Part shown: positions 33,162 through 42,170 of the stretch, one piece after another
How positions within the stretch are numbered: the first letter of the stretch is position 1
Layout: each line of letters opens with the position of its first letter
DNA from: Streptomyces spinosus
GTDB lineage: Bacteria; Actinomycetota; Actinomycetes; Streptomycetales; Streptomycetaceae
Direction: 5' to 3'
Assembly (NCBI RefSeq): GCF_020400655.1
Contig: NZ_JAINRC010000022.1
Span: 1 to 64,000 of the forward strand
Length of the DNA stretch: 64,000 nucleotides
Notes under the pieces: model-generated
What the model saw: only the letters and a program-made list of their open reading frames with translations
Told to the model about the DNA's origin: nothing
Database searches by the model: none
Position numbers and translations under genes: made by a program

Positions 33162-33986
33162 ATGAATCGGAGAGTGTCAGCGAACCGCGTGCGGAGCATC
33201 AGGGCCCGGCCGGCTCCACCGGGTCGTCCGGCGGGCCGGCGCCGATGGCCTCGGTCACGCCGGGCGGCGGTCGTCATGGGCGTCGTGGCCGTCGCCGCGG
33301 CCGCCGTGGTCGCGTTCCTGGTCGCCGACGGCGGCTCCGGCAACGGCGGTCCGCGCTCGCTGACGACGGAGGAGGCGAGCCGGCTCGCGATCACGCGCTT
33401 CCGCAACTACCAGGCGCGGGGCCGCGCCGTGACGATCACCGTGCCGGGTACGGCCGGCGGGCTGACCGTCACCGGATCCGTAGACTACCGGCGCAAGGTG
33501 GGCTACGGCGTGGTGCACGGCACCGGGCGCGACAGGTCCGGCGACGGGCTGATCCAGTGGACGCCCACCTCCGTGCACGTCCGCCCGATGCCGCACGCCC
33601 CCGCGCACGCACCCTCCTCGCCGCCCCGTTCGGGCTGGTACGACCGCCCGCTGCTGTCGTCCGGCAGCGCGCTGGACACCTCCCTGTCCATCACGCTCGG
33701 TCTCGGCGGCGACCGGCCGGACAACGCCCAACTGCTGCCGCAGAACGGCGCCGCCTGGTGGGGGCGGGAACAGGTGGACGGGCGCCGGGTGGACGTGATG
33801 ACCGGGCCGTCCGCGCCCGGCCGTTCGGGTACGACGGGCAACGTGCGCTACTGGATCGGCTCCGACGGCACCATGTACCGGGTCCGCGTCAGGGTGGGTT
33901 CGCAACCGGAGCCGGTAGTCATCGATTTCGGCACCCACACGTACGTTCCGGTCGAGCCGGTACCCGGTGTCTCCCCGGCCCGGTGA
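33162..33986 (+). CDS. Membrane-anchored hypothetical protein
   Basis: This protein of about 274 aa has an Arg-rich cytoplasmic N-terminus, one transmembrane helix (AVVMGVVAVAAAAVVAFLVA) and an extracytoplasmic domain that includes TVTGSVDYRRKVGYGVVHG and ends in a beta-rich THTYVPVEPV. I do not recognise the fold; the layout resembles lipoprotein-like outer domains. The start is uncertain, as the ATG at 33162 is too close to GGAAGG and GTG at 33174 would fit it better. It lies 101 bp after the surface protein gene, probably in the same operon. Confidence 0.78.
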   Translation: MNRRVSANRVRSIRARPAPPGRPAGRRRWPRSRRAAVVMGVVAVAAAAVVAFLVADGGSGNGGPRSLTTEEASRLAITRFRNYQARGRAVTITVPGTAGGLTVTGSVDYRRKVGYGVVHGTGRDRSGDGLIQWTPTSVHVRPMPHAPAHAPSSPPRSGWYDRPLLSSGSALDTSLSITLGLGGDRPDNAQLLPQNGAAWWGREQVDGRRVDVMTGPSAPGRSGTTGNVRYWIGSDGTMYRVRVRVGSQPEPVVIDFGTHTYVPVEPVPGVSPAR

Positions 33987-33990
33987 CAGT

Positions 33991-35328
33991 TCAGGACGTC
34001 CGCACCCGCGCGTTCGCGGCCAGCAGGGACGCCGGCGGCACCCGGATGTCCTCCGTCTTCGGCAGTTCCGGGACGGGCGGGACGACGGTGGCTCCCGCGG
34101 TGGCGGCGTCGGGGAACTGCGGCTGCGGAGCAGGCGCCGCGACCTCGGTGAAGGGGATGCCGCCGGGTGCCGTCGGCGCCGCCCACGTGCCGCCCGGCGA
34201 GGACGACCCGGCCGGGGCCGGGCAGGCCGCGGCCGTCGCGAGCCGGGCGGGCACGGTGCTGCGCAGACGGTTGCCCCGCAGGCAGTTGCCCCGTCCCCGC
34301 GTGGCGGTGGGGAACGTCCAGCCGACGTCGACGCCGTTGCCGGTGAACGTGTTGTCCACGATCTGGTTGCCGACCGGAGGTATGTCGGCGGTCGCGGTGA
34401 TCACCAGCCCGGCGGCGCTGTTGCCGGCGATGCGGTTGCGGACGAACCGGTTGCCGCTGCCGCCGTCGATGCCGGCGCCGGTGCCCCATCCGCCGTCCGC
34501 CTGCTCCGGCGTGGCCGTCTGCTGGTTGGCGGCGATCAGATTGCCCGCGATGACGGAGCCCTGCTGCGGGAGCAGTTTCTCCTGGTGGTCGGAGTCGGTG
34601 GTGAGTCCGACCCGGTTGCCGGCCAGGCGGTTGCCGACGACGTACATGTCCCCGCTGGCGTTGGTGCCTTCGTAACCGACCGCGTTGAGTTCGGCGACGT
34701 TGTCCCTCACCACGATGGCGCAGGGCTTGCACTGGCCGACGTAGATCCCCGAGTCGGCGCCTCCCGAGGCGTACGAGTGCTCGATGACACCGTTCTGGGC
34801 GGAGAACGCGTAGATGCCGTACAAGCCGTTGCGGGTGGCGGTCACGTGGGAGACCAGGAACGACTTCAGGAAGGTGACGGGCTCGTCCCCGGTGTCGTAA
34901 CCGCCGCTTCCCCCCGGCAGGCCGGCGGCCGCCTTCGCCGAACCGGTGACCAGGACCCCGTTCTGCGTGTTGTTCCTCACGGTCAGGTTCTCCACGGCCA
35001 CCCCGGGCGCCGACACGACCACGCCGTTCGGCTGCCGCAACCGCCCGTCGATGACGACCTTGTCCCGGGACAGTCCGCGAAGGGTGATGCGCTCCGTGCC
35101 GATCCTCACCGACTCGTGGTACACGCCCGGCGCGACCAGCACCAGGTCGCCGGGCCGGGCCACGGACACCGCATCCGAGATCGTCGGGGCGTCGGCGGGT
35201 ACCCGGATCGTCACACGCGCACCGGCCGGACGCCGGCCCTTGCCCGATCCGCCATCGCCGCCGCAGCCTGCCACCAGGGTCAGCGTGCCCACTACCGCAG
35301 CCAGCACGCGAAGAGCTAATCGAGGCAT
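33991..35328 (-). CDS. Parallel beta-helix lipoprotein
   Basis: This 445-aa protein has a lipoprotein signal (VVGTLTLVAGC lipobox). A right-handed beta-helix region follows, starting with ADAPTISDAVSVARPGDLVLV and continuing through NosD/pectate-lyase-like repeats such as NRIAGNSAAGLVI and NQIVDNTFTGNGVDV. Such proteins bind or cleave polysaccharides, or act in metal-centre assembly. No catalytic lyase residues can be asserted. It is divergent from the DyP peroxidase across 99 bp and nearly touches the convergent membrane protein gene. Confidence 0.9.
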   Translation of the reverse strand: MPRLALRVLAAVVGTLTLVAGCGGDGGSGKGRRPAGARVTIRVPADAPTISDAVSVARPGDLVLVAPGVYHESVRIGTERITLRGLSRDKVVIDGRLRQPNGVVVSAPGVAVENLTVRNNTQNGVLVTGSAKAAAGLPGGSGGYDTGDEPVTFLKSFLVSHVTATRNGLYGIYAFSAQNGVIEHSYASGGADSGIYVGQCKPCAIVVRDNVAELNAVGYEGTNASGDMYVVGNRLAGNRVGLTTDSDHQEKLLPQQGSVIAGNLIAANQQTATPEQADGGWGTGAGIDGGSGNRFVRNRIAGNSAAGLVITATADIPPVGNQIVDNTFTGNGVDVGWTFPTATRGRGNCLRGNRLRSTVPARLATAAACPAPAGSSSPGGTWAAPTAPGGIPFTEVAAPAPQPQFPDAATAGATVVPPVPELPKTEDIRVPPASLLAANARVRTS

Positions 35329-35427
35329 GATCCCAGTCTGGCACGATGCCCGATCCGACGCCCAATCCCACTCCGGAATCACGAGGTTGACCCACACGTA
35401 CGAAGCGGATGTGGCACTCTGCACCCC

Positions 35428-36585
35428 ATGCGCCGAGCCGACCCCCACCCGTCACGCCGCATGTTCCTCGACGCCACCGGCGCGATGATGGCCGCCGGGC
35501 TGACCGCCGGGTGCACACCGGACTCCGCCCGGCCAGGCCGGCCCGGCCCTGCCGCGCAGGCCACGCCGGAGCCGGTTCCGGCGACGGGCCGCCATCAGGC
35601 CGGCATCACGCTTCCCCAGCCGGCCCAGCCCCACCTGCTCGCCGTGGTGGCCGACCTCGACGCCACCGCCGCTCCCGGCCCGTTGCTGGCCGAACTGGGG
35701 CAGGCCATCGGCGCACTCACCTCGGGAACCGACACGCGGCTGCTGGGCCTGCCGCCGGGTGACCTGACCGTGACCGTCGGGGTGGGCCCCCGGCTGGTGC
35801 GCGCGGCCGGTGCCTCGCTGCCCGGCGCGGCCGACCTCCCGCGGTTCGCCCGCGAGCGGATCGCCCCGCGCGCACGCGGCGGTGACCTGCTCCTGCAGAT
35901 CTGCGCCAGCGACGCGCTGCTCCTACCGGTCGTCGCCGCCGCGCTCCTGGACCACGCCGGTGACCGCGTCCGCGAACGCTGGCGTCAGTCCGGACGCCGC
36001 GGGACGAACGTGTCCGTCGGCAACGGCCTGACCGCGTCCCGCAATCCGCTCGGTTTCATCGACGGCATCGTGGGTCCCCACACGACCGCCGAACGAGAAC
36101 GCGACCTGTGGCTGTCCGGGCCCCCCGCGGTCGCCGGCGGCACCCTGGCCGTGCTGCGGCACATGGAACTCGACCTGCCGCGGTTCGCCGCCCTGTCCGT
36201 AGCCGAACAGGAAGCGGTCCTCGGGCGGCGCCGGGCCAGCGGCGTGCCCCTCTCCGGAGGCACCGCCGCCTCGGGCCCGGAACTCGGAGCCAAGACACCG
36301 GACGGGCGCTACCTCGTCCCCGCGGACGCCCACGTGCGCCGAGCACACGCCAACGTGGTCGGGGTCGGGCTCATGCTCCGCCGCTCCTACAGTACCGACC
36401 AGCCGGCCCCCGGCCTGCTGTTCATCAGCTTCCAGAACGACCTGCGGACCTTCACCGCCACCCTCACCCACATGGAGACCTCCGACGCGCTGCTGCCCTT
36501 CACCACCACAACCGCCGGCGGGACATTCCTGATCCTTCCCGGCTTCGACCGGCAACGCCCGCTCGGCTCCCGGCTGTTCGGCTGA
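35428..36585 (+). CDS. Tat-exported DyP-type peroxidase
   Basis: This 385-aa dye-decolourising heme peroxidase has the twin-arginine signal SRRMFL at 10-14 and a lipobox-like LTAGC with Cys29, so it is probably a Tat lipoprotein. The family motif GFIDG is at 209-213 with catalytic Asp212. The probable heme ligand is His307 in RRAHAN, and Arg319 follows. The ferredoxin-like domains are complete, ending LILPGFDRQRPLG. No EfeO or EfeU genes adjoin, so iron uptake is less likely than oxidative wall or aromatic chemistry. Confidence 0.95.
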   Translation: MRRADPHPSRRMFLDATGAMMAAGLTAGCTPDSARPGRPGPAAQATPEPVPATGRHQAGITLPQPAQPHLLAVVADLDATAAPGPLLAELGQAIGALTSGTDTRLLGLPPGDLTVTVGVGPRLVRAAGASLPGAADLPRFARERIAPRARGGDLLLQICASDALLLPVVAAALLDHAGDRVRERWRQSGRRGTNVSVGNGLTASRNPLGFIDGIVGPHTTAERERDLWLSGPPAVAGGTLAVLRHMELDLPRFAALSVAEQEAVLGRRRASGVPLSGGTAASGPELGAKTPDGRYLVPADAHVRRAHANVVGVGLMLRRSYSTDQPAPGLLFISFQNDLRTFTATLTHMETSDALLPFTTTTAGGTFLILPGFDRQRPLGSRLFG

Positions 36586-36746
36586 CCGGGCAGCCGACGC
36601 CGGCCGCGCGGCCGACCCCGCCCCGCAAGGACCGCGAGACCCCGCCCGAACCGCCCGACGTCCTCCACGCGGCCGCCCGCCCCTGAAGGGCACGAGCGGT
36701 CGCGGCACGGTCGGCGGAACGGCCGGGCCGGGGCCTCGCCGGAGGG

Positions 36747-37076
36747 TCACTGCGTGGCGGACGGGGGGCCGAAGGTGCGGACGGCGATCGCGTCCAGCTT
36801 CGCTGCCAACGTGGCGGCCGGATCGGGGCTGAAGCCGTGCAGTGCCACGGCGGCGGTGACGATCACGTCGCACAGCTCGTCGGCGACGTCGGCCGACGTG
36901 TGGGTGACGCCCTTGCGGGGGTTCTGCCCGGTCAGACCGACGTACGCCTGCCCGACCTCGCCGACCTCCTCGGTGAGCTTGATCAGGCGCATCGCCCGCT
37001 CGTGCTCGTCACGGCCGTTCGCCCTGTCGAGCCAGTCGACCAGACGGCCGATGGTCTCCCACTGCTCCGGGGTCAT
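36747..37076 (-). CDS. MazG-like NTP pyrophosphohydrolase family protein
   Basis: This 109-aa all-alpha protein has the metal-binding pattern KLTEEVGEVGQAY (EExxE) and ADELCDVIVTAAVAL (ExxD) of the MazG superfamily. Single-domain members hydrolyse abnormal or excess nucleotides. The ATG has GAGAGGA at good spacing, excluding the longer frame. It lies alone between the convergent DyP gene and the upstream B3/4 gene. Confidence 0.9.
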   Translation of the reverse strand: MTPEQWETIGRLVDWLDRANGRDEHERAMRLIKLTEEVGEVGQAYVGLTGQNPRKGVTHTSADVADELCDVIVTAAVALHGFSPDPAATLAAKLDAIAVRTFGPPSATQ

Positions 37077-37227
37077 GTACGGGTTTCCTCTCGTGTCATG
37101 GATCAACCGTTCGACGACGCCGGCATCCAGCCGCCGCCGACCGACGCGACGGCCGACTCCTTCGGCCCGGGCCGAGGCCATGGCCGGGATCCTCAGGGAA
37201 CATTCCATCGGCCGGCTGGGGAGGGCT

Positions 37228-37935
37228 TCAGACCGTGACCCGGGGCTGTTCGCGGGACAGGTGGTGCACCCGGGTGCGGTCGGTGTGCGGGGCCAGCAGG
37301 TCCCGCAGTTCAGCCGCGGCGGCCTTGAGGAGGTGTCCGTCGCGGGTCGCCTGGAGCGTTTCGAGGACGAAGGCGACGCGGATGGAGTCCTCGGTGACGC
37401 GGGTGCGGTGGGCGTCGCGGTGGTTCCAGTGGCGGGTCAGTACGTCGGTGGCGTCGGTGTAGACGATCTCGCCGGGCCCCGGGTGCTCGGTGGTGCCGGG
37501 TTCGCCGAGCGGGGTGAAGGTCTCGCTGCCGTCCGCGTGGCGGATGTCGACGTCGCCGGTGACGTGGTCGAGGTCGAAGGCGCCGGCGGGCAGTCCGTGG
37601 CGGACGGAGACGGCGTTGTAGGAGTCGACGGCCGGGTTGATCCGGGGCAGCGTGCCCTTCTTGGCGAACCGGCGTCCGAGGGCGTCGACGCTCGGCCGGA
37701 TGCGGCGGGGGTTGGTGCCGAAGGAGCGGTAGGCGGTGTGCCACGCCTCGATGCGCGGGTCGTTCTCGTCGGCGGGCTGCCAGACGCCGTCGGCGAGCTG
37801 CCGCTCCAGGTCCTCGAGGGCGGCGGTGGTCGCGGGCCAGGGTTCGTGGCCGCGCAGCCCGGTGGCGGTGACGACGGCGACGAGGGTGTCGGGGAAGGCG
37901 TCGGCGACGGCGGGGCCGAGGCGGAAGGTGGTCAT
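37228..37935 (-). CDS. B3/B4 tRNA-binding domain protein
   Basis: This 235-aa stand-alone version of the B3/B4 domain of phenylalanyl-tRNA synthetase beta subunits shows FGTNPRRIRPSVDALGRR, LPRINPAVDSYNAVSV and FTPLGEPGTTEHPGPGEIVY. Relatives may edit misacylated tRNA or act on free amino acids. It is the second of three codirectional genes, following a PaiB homologue by 71 bp and an EamA exporter, a grouping that suggests amino-acid or polyamine handling. Confidence 0.9.
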   Translation of the reverse strand: MTTFRLGPAVADAFPDTLVAVVTATGLRGHEPWPATTAALEDLERQLADGVWQPADENDPRIEAWHTAYRSFGTNPRRIRPSVDALGRRFAKKGTLPRINPAVDSYNAVSVRHGLPAGAFDLDHVTGDVDIRHADGSETFTPLGEPGTTEHPGPGEIVYTDATDVLTRHWNHRDAHRTRVTEDSIRVAFVLETLQATRDGHLLKAAAAELRDLLAPHTDRTRVHHLSREQPRVTV

Positions 37936-38006
37936 CGTGCGGGGTCCGTTCCAATGGGGAGGAGCCGAGAGGGCCGAAGGGGCGGGGTGCCGGGCCGGGG
38001 CCGGGG

Positions 38007-38654
38007 TCAGGCTTTCCAGGTGCCGATGCGGTCCAGGCGGCGGATCTGCTGGGCCGCGGTGGGCGCGTCCAGACCGGTGCCGCGCTCGGTGAGCCGGCGG
38101 GCGGTGTCGGTGCGCTGCTCGACGGGCTTGTGGTCGTCGTACTTGAACTTCGCGCGGACCTCGGTGACCTCCAGGCGCAGGCCGCGGATGCCGGGCAGCA
38201 TCCGCCCGTACGGTGGCCGGCCGGGGTCGATCGGGGCGTGGTCCCCGTCGGGCTGGAAGTGGGCCATCTGCCGGCGCAGCAACTCGGCCTTGGCCTCGGG
38301 GTCGTCGACGACCGTGGCCCGGCAGGTGAACTGGACGGCCGCGTAGTAGCTGGTCGGAACGCCGTCGGTGGGCGGGACACCGGGCCGGGCGCGCCAGGTG
38401 CCGGGGACGAAGGCGTAGTCGCCGGTGACGGTGAAGGTGACGTCCGGGCCGGACTCGATCGCCTTCCAGACCGGGTTGGGCCGGGCCAGGTGGACCAGCA
38501 GGGCGTTGCCGTCGACGGCGAAGTGGGTGGGTACGACGACGGGAGCCTGGCCGGGCGGGCCGTTGACGCTGAGGACGCCGAAGTCGTGGCCGTCGGCGAT
38601 CCAGGTCTGCCACTCGGCGTCGTTCAGGGCGGCGTCCCAGGGCTGGATGAACAT
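38007..38654 (-). CDS. PaiB-like FMN-binding regulator
   Basis: This 215-aa split-barrel protein resembles Bacillus PaiB, a negative regulator linked to sporulation and polyamine acetylation. Recognisable parts are MFIQPWDAA, PVVVPTHFAVDG, LVHLARPNPVWKAIESG and GRMLPGIRGLRLEVTEVRAKFK. It may be a flavin- or heme-binding enzyme rather than a DNA binder. It follows the EamA gene by 31 bp on the same strand, in a probable three-gene operon. Confidence 0.92.
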   Translation of the reverse strand: MFIQPWDAALNDAEWQTWIADGHDFGVLSVNGPPGQAPVVVPTHFAVDGNALLVHLARPNPVWKAIESGPDVTFTVTGDYAFVPGTWRARPGVPPTDGVPTSYYAAVQFTCRATVVDDPEAKAELLRRQMAHFQPDGDHAPIDPGRPPYGRMLPGIRGLRLEVTEVRAKFKYDDHKPVEQRTDTARRLTERGTGLDAPTAAQQIRRLDRIGTWKA

Positions 38655-38685
38655 GCGCGGTCCTTCCGGGGCTCGGTGCGGGAGG

Positions 38686-39522
38686 TCAGGTGAGGGCGAG
38701 GAGGCCGACGGCGACGGCGGCGGTGCCCAGGCCGATCAGCTGGCCGCGGTGGATCCGCTCGGCGAGGACGCCGCGGGCGAGCAGGACGGTACCGGCCGGG
38801 TACAGGGCGGTGATCACGGCGACGACGGCGAGGTCACCGCTGCGGGCGGCGAGCAGGAACAGCAGGTTGGCGACCGAGTCGAGCACGCCGGCCGCCGCTG
38901 ACATGGCGTACGCCGGCTTCTGCGGCCCGAGCCGCCGGAACGTCAGCCCGACCGCGGCCAGGGTGACGGCCGAGGACACGGCGCGGCCGGTGATCAGCGG
39001 GCCGACGCCGCTGTCGGAGGGGGCCTGGTGCAGGAAGACCAGTTGCAGGGCGATGGCGGCCCCGGCGCCGAAGGCCAGCAGCAGCGCGGTGCGCGAGGGG
39101 CGGGTGCCGCCGGCACCGTGTCCGGCGCTGACCAGCACCACGGCCGCCAGCGCCAGCGGCAGGCCGATCAGCCCGGCCGGCCCCAGGTGCTCGCCCTGCA
39201 GCAGCCCGACGCCGACCGGCAGCATCGCCGAGACCAGCGCGGTGACCGGGGACAGGACGTTCATCGGGCCGATCGCCAGCGTGCGGTAGAGCAGGGCGAA
39301 CGCGGCCGCCGAAGCGACGCCGGACGCCGCGCCCCAGGCGAGGGTGGCGGAGGAGAAGGAGGCGCCGAGGAAGGGCCACAGCAGGAGCTCCACGGTGAGT
39401 GAGGCCGGGGCGGCGACCATCACGGTGCGCAGCACGTGGGCCTTGCGTGCGCCGAGCCCGCCGAGGAAGTCGGCGCATCCGTAGGCGAGGGAGCTGCCCA
39501 GGGCCAGCAGCAGAGCGGTCAC
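38686..39522 (-). CDS. EamA family (DMT) transporter
   Basis: This 278-aa membrane protein has about ten helices in two EamA halves (LGSSLAYGCADFLGG at the start and SGDLAVVAVITALYPAGTVLL near the end). It is probably a metabolite or amino-acid exporter. The GTG start has AAGGGA upstream. It is divergent from an XRE-cupin regulator with two CAGTGCAC sites in between, so repression by that regulator is likely. Confidence 0.92.
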   Translation of the reverse strand: MTALLLALGSSLAYGCADFLGGLGARKAHVLRTVMVAAPASLTVELLLWPFLGASFSSATLAWGAASGVASAAAFALLYRTLAIGPMNVLSPVTALVSAMLPVGVGLLQGEHLGPAGLIGLPLALAAVVLVSAGHGAGGTRPSRTALLLAFGAGAAIALQLVFLHQAPSDSGVGPLITGRAVSSAVTLAAVGLTFRRLGPQKPAYAMSAAAGVLDSVANLLFLLAARSGDLAVVAVITALYPAGTVLLARGVLAERIHRGQLIGLGTAAVAVGLLALT

Positions 39523-39558
39523 GGTACATCCCTTACTATCAATGGAACGACTACACCG

Positions 39559-39613
39559 TACAGTGCACCGACCGAGAGTCGTCAACCGAACGACCGCGCG
39601 GTGCAGTGCACTG
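39559..39613. promoter_or_regulatory. Paired CAGTGCAC operators
   Basis: GTACAGTGCAC (39559-39569) and GTGCAGTGCACTG (39602-39613 core) contain the same CAGTGCAC element exactly 43 bp apart. CAGTGCACTG is a perfect palindrome. They sit in the 116-bp divergent promoter of the EamA and XRE-cupin genes. Confidence 0.7.
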
Positions 39614-39638
39614 ATCCACTGGCTGAAGGGTGATGGTG

Positions 39639-40223
39639 ATGGCCGAGACTGAGGCGGCGTTGCGGACGCTCGCGCACAACGTCCGTGCGGCCCGTACCCG
39701 CGCCGGGCTGTCCCTGGACGAACTCGGCCGGCGCGCAAAGATCAGCAAGGGTGCCCTGGTCGCCCTGGAGAAGGCCCAGGGCAATCCGAACTTCGCGACC
39801 CTGGTCCGCCTCGCCGACACCCTCGGCATCTCGGTGTCCGCGCTGATGGAAGGCCCTGCCGAAGGCCGCGTCCGGGTGGTGTCCGCCGATGCCGTCACGC
39901 CCCTGTGGAGCGGGGCGAAGGGCGGCGAGGCGCGCCTCATGCTCACCACCTCGGGACCGGCCCCCGTCGAGGTCTGGCGCTGGAGACTGGAACCGGGGGA
40001 GGAGTACCCCAGCCATCCGCACCAGGCCGGCGTCGTGGAGACGGTCAGCGTCACCGCGGGCGAGATGGTGCTCGTCGTCGACGGCACGGAGCATGTCGTC
40101 GAGGCCGGGCAGACGGCGACCTTCGACGGCGACGCCCCCCACACCTACCGCGGCGCGGGCACCGGCACCTGTCACCTGATCATGACCGTGCACATCCCGC
40201 CGGGCCCCGGCCCGGCGAGCTGA
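39639..40223 (+). CDS. XRE-cupin transcriptional regulator
   Basis: This 194-aa protein has an N-terminal XRE helix-turn-helix (RAGLSLDELGRRAKISKGALVALEK) and a C-terminal cupin barrel (WRWRLEPGEEYPSHPHQAGVVETVSV, then EAGQTATFDGDAPHTYRG). The cupin would bind a small ligand or metal. Of the nested starts, the ATG at 39639 has AAGG at nine bases. It probably controls the divergent EamA-PaiB-B3/4 operon and itself through the paired sites. Confidence 0.93.
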   Translation: MAETEAALRTLAHNVRAARTRAGLSLDELGRRAKISKGALVALEKAQGNPNFATLVRLADTLGISVSALMEGPAEGRVRVVSADAVTPLWSGAKGGEARLMLTTSGPAPVEVWRWRLEPGEEYPSHPHQAGVVETVSVTAGEMVLVVDGTEHVVEAGQTATFDGDAPHTYRGAGTGTCHLIMTVHIPPGPGPAS

Positions 40224-40333
40224 CGCCTGCCGGGGCGCCACGGTGGCCGCGCCCGGCAGGCTCCGGCGGCCGGCGGCTTGGGAGGTCCGAGGCGTCCCGG
40301 GCACCGCTGCCCGGCTCCGCGCCCGGCGGTCAT

Positions 40334-40373
40334 GCCTTCACGCCGGCGCACAGGGGTGCACCGGCGTGAAGGC
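40334..40373. terminator. Strong bidirectional terminator
   Basis: GCCTTCACGCCGG and CCGGCGTGAAGGC form perfect 13-bp arms, with an inner GCAC/GTGC helix and an AGGG loop. It separates the convergent XRE-cupin gene and the cupredoxin operon. Confidence 0.9.
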
Positions 40374-40418
40374 GAAACCGCGCGGTCGCTCGCGTTCTCC
40401 GCGGCAGCCGGGTGCCGG

Positions 40419-40691
40419 TCAGCGCGGCGCGTGGCCGAGCAGGATGGCCCGCAGTTCCTGGTCGGTGATCTGCTCGGCGGGGCGGTGGAGCACCCAGCGG
40501 TGGGGTTCGCCGTCCATGGGCAGCACCGCGACGACGGTCTCCAGCCGGTGGTGGCCGGCCGTGCCACGGCTGAGCTGACGGATGACGACGGCCGTGTCGT
40601 CGTCCAGGTCGAGCAGGGCGCGTACGGCGTCGCCGAGTTCCCGCAGGCGCGGGCTCGGCCAGGCGATCCCTGGGCGTGGTTGCAGGTACAT
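40419..40691 (-). CDS. Small hypothetical protein, last gene of cupredoxin operon
   Basis: This is a 90-aa soluble protein, MYLQPRPGIAWPSPRLRELG through VLHRPAEQITDQELRAILLG. The ATG has GAGGGA at good spacing and lies 19 bp after the membrane protein gene. No domain is recognised. Its consistent codon use and placement support a real gene functionally linked to the upstream three. Confidence 0.72.
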   Translation of the reverse strand: MYLQPRPGIAWPSPRLRELGDAVRALLDLDDDTAVVIRQLSRGTAGHHRLETVVAVLPMDGEPHRWVLHRPAEQITDQELRAILLGHAPR

Positions 40692-40710
40692 GGGATGTCC
40701 CTCGGGTGGT

Positions 40711-41160
40711 TCAGCCGGGTGGTGTGCGGGTGGTGGCCCAGGCGGCCGTCCCGACGGGCGGCCGGGCAGCGCGGGGACGTTCGGCCAGGGTCGCCTGCCA
40801 GGCGGCGAGGAGCAGCAGCGTGCCGGTCTCGGCGAGGAGGCTGAGGACGGCTTGCGGCGCGGGTCGCAGACCGTGCTCGGTGAACCCGAACACCCCGACG
40901 GTGCGCGAAGCGGCGAAGCCCGCCAGGGCGCCGAGCGCGACGCCCGCCGCGGCGATCCTCAGCAGCAGGGGCGGTGTTCCGATCAGCAGCAGGACGGCGA
41001 GGGCCAGGGAGGCGCCGGCCTGGAGCAGGAACAGGGGGCCGATGACGGGGACGGAGCGGTAGCCGTCGAGGTAGAGCCAGGCGTGGAGGTATCCGCCGGC
41101 GGCGAGGCTCGCGGCGGTCGCCGTCCGCAGGGCGGGGGCGAGGAGCCGTCGGGCGGTCAT
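40711..41160 (-). CDS. Four-helix membrane protein
   Basis: This 149-aa integral membrane protein has four hydrophobic segments, among them PVIGPLFLLQAGASLALAVLL and APQAVLSLLAETGTLLLLAA, preceded by GGYLHAWLYLDGYRSVP, with conserved-looking His and Tyr. The function is unknown. The ATG overlaps the phosphoesterase stop in ATGA, so translation is coupled. Confidence 0.85.
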   Translation of the reverse strand: MTARRLLAPALRTATAASLAAGGYLHAWLYLDGYRSVPVIGPLFLLQAGASLALAVLLLIGTPPLLLRIAAAGVALGALAGFAASRTVGVFGFTEHGLRPAPQAVLSLLAETGTLLLLAAWQATLAERPRAARPPVGTAAWATTRTPPG

Positions 41161-42170
41161 GCGAGCCTCTGGTCCGTGATGGCCAGTTCGCGCTCGCCCC
41201 GGCGGTAGCCGACGGTGCGGATGCCGAGTGCCTCCTTGAGCTGCCGGGCCGGGACGACCTGCGGGGTGGGGGCGGGAGCACGGCCCGGGTGGGGCAGGGG
41301 GTAGGCGGTGGTGGTGGCGGAGTGGAAGGTGATGTTGCCCTCCGTCTTGGTGAAGAGCTGGTGGACGTGCCCGTTGAGGCAGGTGACGGAGGAGAAGCGG
41401 CGCAGGAGGGCGATGACCTTCAGGGCGTCGTCCGTGCTCCAGCCCCACCGCGGGTACATGGCGAACAGCGGGATGTGGCTGAAGACCACGATGGGGGTGT
41501 CCGACGGCACTCCGGCGAGGTCCCTGCGGACGAAGTCGATCTGGGCGTTGCCGAGGTGGCCCAGCTTCTCCAGGCTCAGGGTGTTCACCAGGGCGATGAA
41601 GTGCACGCCGTGGGTGTCGAAGCTGTACCAGCCGTCGCCGAGCGTGCCCGCGCCGAAGGTCCGCCGGTAGGCGCGGCCCGCGTCGCCGATGGAGTCGTGC
41701 TCGCCCGGCACGGTGAAGACGCGGTCCGTCCGCATCCCGCTCATCATCTGCTTGACCTGGTCGAACTGCCCGGCCGTGGACAGGTGGGTCAGGTCACCGC
41801 TGTGCATCACGAAGTCGGGCCGGAAGCCGAGCGTGTTGACCTGGTGGATCGCCTCGGAGAACGAGCCGGCCACATCCATGTTGGCCGGGCCCTGGAACCC
41901 GATGTGGCTGTCGGAGACCTGCACGAACCGCAGCGCCCCGCTCTTTGCGGCGGCGGCCCCGGCGCTGCCCCCGGCGGTGCCCCCGGAGGTGCCTTCGCGG
42001 GCGTCGGCGATCTGGCTGATCACCTGCCCGCCGGCTACGGTCAGCACCACGGCGCCGCCGAACCAGGCCGTGTGCCGCATGAGTTGACGCCGGGTCATAC
42101 CGTGCTCGCCGTCGGGCCGGCCGGTGTCGTCGGCCGGTGCCGCGTCGTGGGCGTTCCAGTGATCGGTCAT
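41157..42170 (-). CDS. Tat-exported metallophosphoesterase
   Basis: This 337-aa calcineurin-like phosphoesterase has a twin-arginine signal (MTRRQLMRHTAW, residues 25-36) and hydrophobic stretch. Metal-binding blocks are DSH (87-89), GD (125-126), GEHD (156-159, in place of the usual GNHD), SHIPL and GHVH. The Asn-to-Glu change in the third block is notable. It is exported, perhaps anchored. It overlaps its neighbours by 4 bp on both sides, in a cupredoxin operon. Confidence 0.93.
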   Translation of the reverse strand: MTDHWNAHDAAPADDTGRPDGEHGMTRRQLMRHTAWFGGAVVLTVAGGQVISQIADAREGTSGGTAGGSAGAAAAKSGALRFVQVSDSHIGFQGPANMDVAGSFSEAIHQVNTLGFRPDFVMHSGDLTHLSTAGQFDQVKQMMSGMRTDRVFTVPGEHDSIGDAGRAYRRTFGAGTLGDGWYSFDTHGVHFIALVNTLSLEKLGHLGNAQIDFVRRDLAGVPSDTPIVVFSHIPLFAMYPRWGWSTDDALKVIALLRRFSSVTCLNGHVHQLFTKTEGNITFHSATTTAYPLPHPGRAPAPTPQVVPARQLKEALGIRTVGYRRGERELAITDQRLA

